The translations under genes were made by a program, and so were the position numbers. This document shows, in pieces, positions 60,962 through 64,000 of a DNA stretch of 64,000 bases (position 1 is the first letter of the stretch; each line of letters opens with the position of its first letter). Source of the DNA: Helicobacter sp. 13S00482-2 (GTDB taxonomy: Bacteria; Campylobacterota; Campylobacteria; Campylobacterales; Helicobacteraceae); NCBI RefSeq assembly GCF_002272795.1, contig NZ_MLAT01000001.1, forward strand, positions 1 through 64,000. The letters run 5' to 3'. The notes beneath the pieces were generated by a model. It had not been told where the DNA came from. It did no database searches and was given only the letters and a program-made list of their open reading frames with translations.

Positions 60962-62759
60962 TTCTTCTATCTCAACAAAAACCAAAACGATGGTCTTGGT
61001 ATTAGGGCTTTTTGTATTTATTCTTGGCATCTTTTTTTATTTTCGCTATCAAGACATTCAGACAGAAGATCAAAAAAATCAACGTATTTATAAAAAACAG
61101 ATCCAAAATATTTTTAATATTTCCCTTAGAGACATCACTTCTTTTTTTATCAATCGAGCATTTGGAAACATAGATTCTTATGGTATTACAAATGCCTTGA
61201 AAACAAAAAATGTTGCTTTATTGAAATCTTTATCTTTGAATAGATTTGAGGTGTTAAAAAATGAAAATCCTTATCTTAAAGATATGATTTTTTATGATAG
61301 TAAACTAAATAGACTTGTTAAAATGGGGGATTCAAACTTAAGAAATAAAAAAATCAAATTTCTAGATTTCAAAGACAAAAAACCAAAATATGGTTTTTTT
61401 ATCAATGATAATTGTGTCACCTATAATGTTTTGGTTCCTATTTATGAAAGTGAATTTTTAGGAGTATTGGAATTTGTATTTTCGATAGAATTTTTTTCTA
61501 AAAAAATTTCTGAATATGGATATGGAAAAGGATTTACATTCATATTAAAAGAAAAAATTCCTCAAAATAGCAAAATAATAAATAAAAATTATATTTTACA
61601 ATCAAATGAAAAATTCACTCCATCCCAACAAAGATTTCTAAAAACTGCTCCTTTAGAAGAAAATAAAAAATATATTTTTGATAATCATCTCTTTATCTCC
61701 CATTCATTTGATCTACGCTCATATGATGGTAAAAATATCGGGAAGTTTGTTCTTTATCAAGATATTAGTTCTTCTTACAACAAGATCAAGTACACTTTTT
61801 ATCAAACTATATTTTTTGCGGTTATTACTTTTATATTGCTTTTTTTTATTCTCAATTATGGTTTTGATGTTCTCTTTGATCGTTTAGAAAAATCCAATCG
61901 AGAGCTCAAACTCAAACAAGAAGAACTTAAAAATTTCAATGCAAACCTAGAAACTAGAGTCTCTGAAGAAATAAGACGCAGAATGCACAAAGAAGAAGAA
62001 GTAAGGCTTAAAGAGGGAATTTTATTGCATCAAAGCAAAATGGCCTCTATGGGCGAAATGATTGGAAACATAGCCCATCAATGGAGACAACCTCTATCTG
62101 AACTTGGATCCATCCTTGCAAATATAGGCTTATATCAAGAAATGGGCAAACTTGATGAAAAAAAACTTGTCCAAAAAATTTCTGAAGGAGAAAATCTTAT
62201 TTTGCATATGAGTAACACGATTGATGATTTTAGAAATTTTTTTAGTGCCGATAAACAAAGGAGTGTCTATAGTGTGAATCAAATGTGTCATAACACATTA
62301 GCACTGATTGATTCTGCACTCAAAAACCACTTTATACAACTAGAAATAATAGCTGAGCGAGAAATTTTTACCGATGGTTACCCTCAAGAATTCTCTCAAG
62401 CTCTTTTGAATATCTTAGGAAATGCAAAAGATGTATTACTAGAAAAAGGAGTGAAGAAGCCCAAAATAACCCTTCAGATTGAGGCCATAGAAGATAAAAT
62501 AAAAATATCTATCAAAGACAATGGAGGAGGAATCAAACTATCCCCGATTGAAAAAATCTTTGAACCCTATATATCGACCAAACAGGGAATGAATGGCACA
62601 GGAATTGGTCTATATATGAGTAAGATTATTATAGAGAAAAATGTGAATGGAAAATTGATCGCATACAATGACAAGTCTGGTGCGATATTTGAAATTTGGC
62701 TAAAACTTGCCAATCATATAAATGAAACAAAACAAGATCAATCTCTTAAAAACTTATAA
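60930..62759 (+). CDS. Membrane histidine kinase of the ttr-like operon
   Basis: A 609-residue sensor. TM1 is at about residues 17-38, and a periplasmic domain of some 240 residues with Cache/PAS-like character (VLVPIYESEFLGVLEFVFSI) precedes TM2 near residues 290-310. The coiled coil and H-box (MASMGEMIGNIAHQWRQPL) are followed by NILGNAKDVL, DNGGGIKLS and GTGIGLYMSK. The start overlaps the regulator gene. ATGs at 60930 and 60942 are both possible and neither has a good ribosome binding site, which suggests coupling. It probably senses the electron acceptor or an oxidised sulfur compound. Confidence 0.85.
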   Translation: MYLAMAIFSTDSSISTKTKTMVLVLGLFVFILGIFFYFRYQDIQTEDQKNQRIYKKQIQNIFNISLRDITSFFINRAFGNIDSYGITNALKTKNVALLKSLSLNRFEVLKNENPYLKDMIFYDSKLNRLVKMGDSNLRNKKIKFLDFKDKKPKYGFFINDNCVTYNVLVPIYESEFLGVLEFVFSIEFFSKKISEYGYGKGFTFILKEKIPQNSKIINKNYILQSNEKFTPSQQRFLKTAPLEENKKYIFDNHLFISHSFDLRSYDGKNIGKFVLYQDISSSYNKIKYTFYQTIFFAVITFILLFFILNYGFDVLFDRLEKSNRELKLKQEELKNFNANLETRVSEEIRRRMHKEEEVRLKEGILLHQSKMASMGEMIGNIAHQWRQPLSELGSILANIGLYQEMGKLDEKKLVQKISEGENLILHMSNTIDDFRNFFSADKQRSVYSVNQMCHNTLALIDSALKNHFIQLEIIAEREIFTDGYPQEFSQALLNILGNAKDVLLEKGVKKPKITLQIEAIEDKIKISIKDNGGGIKLSPIEKIFEPYISTKQGMNGTGIGLYMSKIIIEKNVNGKLIAYNDKSGAIFEIWLKLANHINETKQDQSLKNL

Positions 62760-62815
62760 AGCAAATGATATACAAAAATTCTTCATATAAAGAGGAGATT
62801 AATTATATTTGATAT

Positions 62816-62846
62816 AAAAACACTCTTTAACCAAAGAGTGTTTTTT
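62816..62846. terminator. Bidirectional terminator between the ttr operon and nifU
   Basis: An A-run, CACTCTTT, an AACC loop, AAAGAGTG and a T-run of six. The stem is flanked by A on the left and T on the right, so it works on both strands, ending the convergent kinase and nifU transcripts. Confidence 0.9.
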
Positions 62847-62854
62847 AGAAAAAA

Positions 62855-63835
62855 TTAAATAGGCATCACACGGATATTTTTATCAAGATTTTGTTGCAAG
62901 ACATCCTCTATAGCAAAAAGAGTTCCTGTAGTAGCACTACTGCAACCATTACAATTGCCCATATAACGAATGTAAATATCAATATATCCATCACTAGTGT
63001 CTTTGATATCAATGATCTCCATGTCGCCTCCATCCATCATCAACATAGGCCGAACGGTATCATCAATTGTTTTTTCTACCGCCCTCACTTTTTGCACAGT
63101 TGTCATATCCTTGAAAGATAATTGTCCATTTGCAGACTTCTGCAGACTTTCTTTAAGTTTTTCAGCCTCCATCTCAGCCCTGACGCCCTCTAAAATATCT
63201 ACGAGATAATATTTTCTCTCTTCATGGCCACCAGGCTTGATACAACTCTTGCAAAAAGCTCCTGCCTTTGTATAATTAGTGATCTCTTCAACGCTCTTAA
63301 GATCATTAATTTGAATTACCTCCCTGATGGTGCTAAGACTCACTCTAGCACACTCACAAACAATAATTTCATCTTCAAAGTCTTCTGCATTTTTACCCAA
63401 ATAAATCCCTGCAGCTTTCTTGATAACATCATATGCCATCACCGAACAGTGCATCTTTTGACCAGGCACAGCAGGAGTATCAGGATCGTCCCTAAGTGCT
63501 CTTTCAACATCAATATTTGTGATTTTTACAGCTTCTTGTACGGTTTTTCCAAGACAAAGCTCAACCATCATATCAGAACTAGCAATAGCAGTTCCGCAAC
63601 CAAAACTCTTGAATCTAGCATCAACAATAACATCATTTTTATCCACAAGCCAATAAAGCCTAACTGCATCTCCACAAGCCTCAGCTCCATAATCAGCGAC
63701 TACAAGCTTAGCTTCTTTGGTTTTAGCATCATCTTCTGTAAGAACCCCTAAATGTGTAGGGTTATCCATCCTATCGCTAACATTTTTTGAATATGCATCC
63801 CAAAGGGCGCCTCCTATCAAATCATTTTTTGCCAT
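62855..63835 (-). CDS. nifU: Fe-S cluster scaffold NifU
   Basis: A 326-residue three-domain scaffold that builds clusters from NifS-derived sulfur. The N-terminal IscU-like domain has ADYGAEACGDAVRLYW and FKSFGCGTAIASSDMM, the middle BFD-like [2Fe-2S] domain has VCECARVSLSTIREVI and AGAFCKSCIKPGGH, and the C-terminal Nfu domain has YMGNCNGCSSATTGTL. The full-length NifU type is typical of Helicobacter, which uses NIF genes instead of ISC. It lies 39 bases after nifS on the same strand. Confidence 0.97.
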   Translation of the reverse strand: MAKNDLIGGALWDAYSKNVSDRMDNPTHLGVLTEDDAKTKEAKLVVADYGAEACGDAVRLYWLVDKNDVIVDARFKSFGCGTAIASSDMMVELCLGKTVQEAVKITNIDVERALRDDPDTPAVPGQKMHCSVMAYDVIKKAAGIYLGKNAEDFEDEIIVCECARVSLSTIREVIQINDLKSVEEITNYTKAGAFCKSCIKPGGHEERKYYLVDILEGVRAEMEAEKLKESLQKSANGQLSFKDMTTVQKVRAVEKTIDDTVRPMLMMDGGDMEIIDIKDTSDGYIDIYIRYMGNCNGCSSATTGTLFAIEDVLQQNLDKNIRVMPI

Positions 63836-63874
63836 TTTTCTTCCTTAATTTGTATCTATTTTGTTGTTCGATTA

Positions 63875-64000
<126 letters not shown>

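Noticed and set aside
62780-62815. A GGAG-type sequence (AGAGGAG) downstream of the ttr kinase
   Set aside because: No ATG, GTG or TTG start with a meaningful frame follows; it stands just before the terminator and is probably chance.
63224-63751. A 175-codon plus-strand frame over nifU
   Set aside because: nifU is fully supported on the minus strand with three domains; the plus-strand frame lacks motifs and a plausible start region.

Overview
The window is about 64 kb of AT-rich, densely packed bacterial chromosome from a Helicobacter-like member of the Campylobacterota. Four things point there: a FlaB flagellin behind a sigma-54 promoter and next to topA and a Maf glycosylation factor; the helical-cell-shape genes csd4 and csd5; a second glutamyl-tRNA synthetase of GltX2 type; and many short gene blocks whose order I remember from H. 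pylori 26695 (dapF/AI-2E; HP0117-HP0114; HP1458-HP1461; HP0650-HP0643; HP1076-HP1075; HP1244-HP1250; HP0469-HP0471; rho/murI; prmC/M48 protease; HP0349-HP0347; nifU/nifS). These locus numbers come from memory, not from a search. The blocks are fused in a different order here. PurM and a TtrBCA-like molybdoenzyme argue that this is not H. pylori itself.

Layout. 1-1093: accessory zone with two tandem paralogous small membrane protein genes (the first cut by the window edge) and a decayed gene. 1120-5504: DoxX, dapF, DinB, an AI-2E-type exporter and a purine permease. 5501-12224: radical SAM protein and topA on the minus strand, then flaB and maf on the plus strand. 12263-20368: thioredoxin, YeiH, Sel1 lipoprotein, rluB, dnaE and a cytochrome c peroxidase. 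20408-30168: a long minus-strand run of envelope and housekeeping genes (LpoA-like, UDG-like, aspA, murA, galU, slt, yggT, gltX, FliS co-chaperone). 30271-31590: csd4. 31643-38483: minus-strand rpsR-ssb-rpsF, holA, rnr, aroE, csd5 and purM. 38569-42470: hypothetical, pepF and a KefB-type antiporter. 42588-46303: a three-gene operon of an unrecognised coiled-coil protein, a histidine kinase and a response regulator with an unusual output domain. 46430-55187: rho, murI, a small membrane protein, prmC, an M48 protease, pyrG, recJ and a pseudouridine synthase. 55275-62759: ttrBCA-like operon with its own two-component system. 62855-64000: nifU and the end of nifS.

How the genes work together. Cell envelope and shape: murA, murI, slt, galU, csd4 and csd5 supply, trim and shape peptidoglycan. 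Motility: flaB, Maf and a FliS co-chaperone candidate. Respiration and redox: a Tat-exported TtrBCA-type reductase under its own two-component control, periplasmic cytochrome c peroxidase and Fe-S assembly (nifSU). Information processing: dnaE, holA, ssb, topA, recJ, rho, rnr, rpsF/rpsR, two pseudouridine synthases and prmC. I found no tRNA, rRNA, CRISPR array, insertion sequence or phage gene. Most genes are translationally coupled (ATGA or TAATG overlaps), and several convergent or end-of-operon sites carry clear hairpin terminators.

The best candidates for something undescribed are the 42588-46303 operon, the decaying duplicated locus at 1-1093, and the Csd5 homologue with a duplicated SH3 domain.
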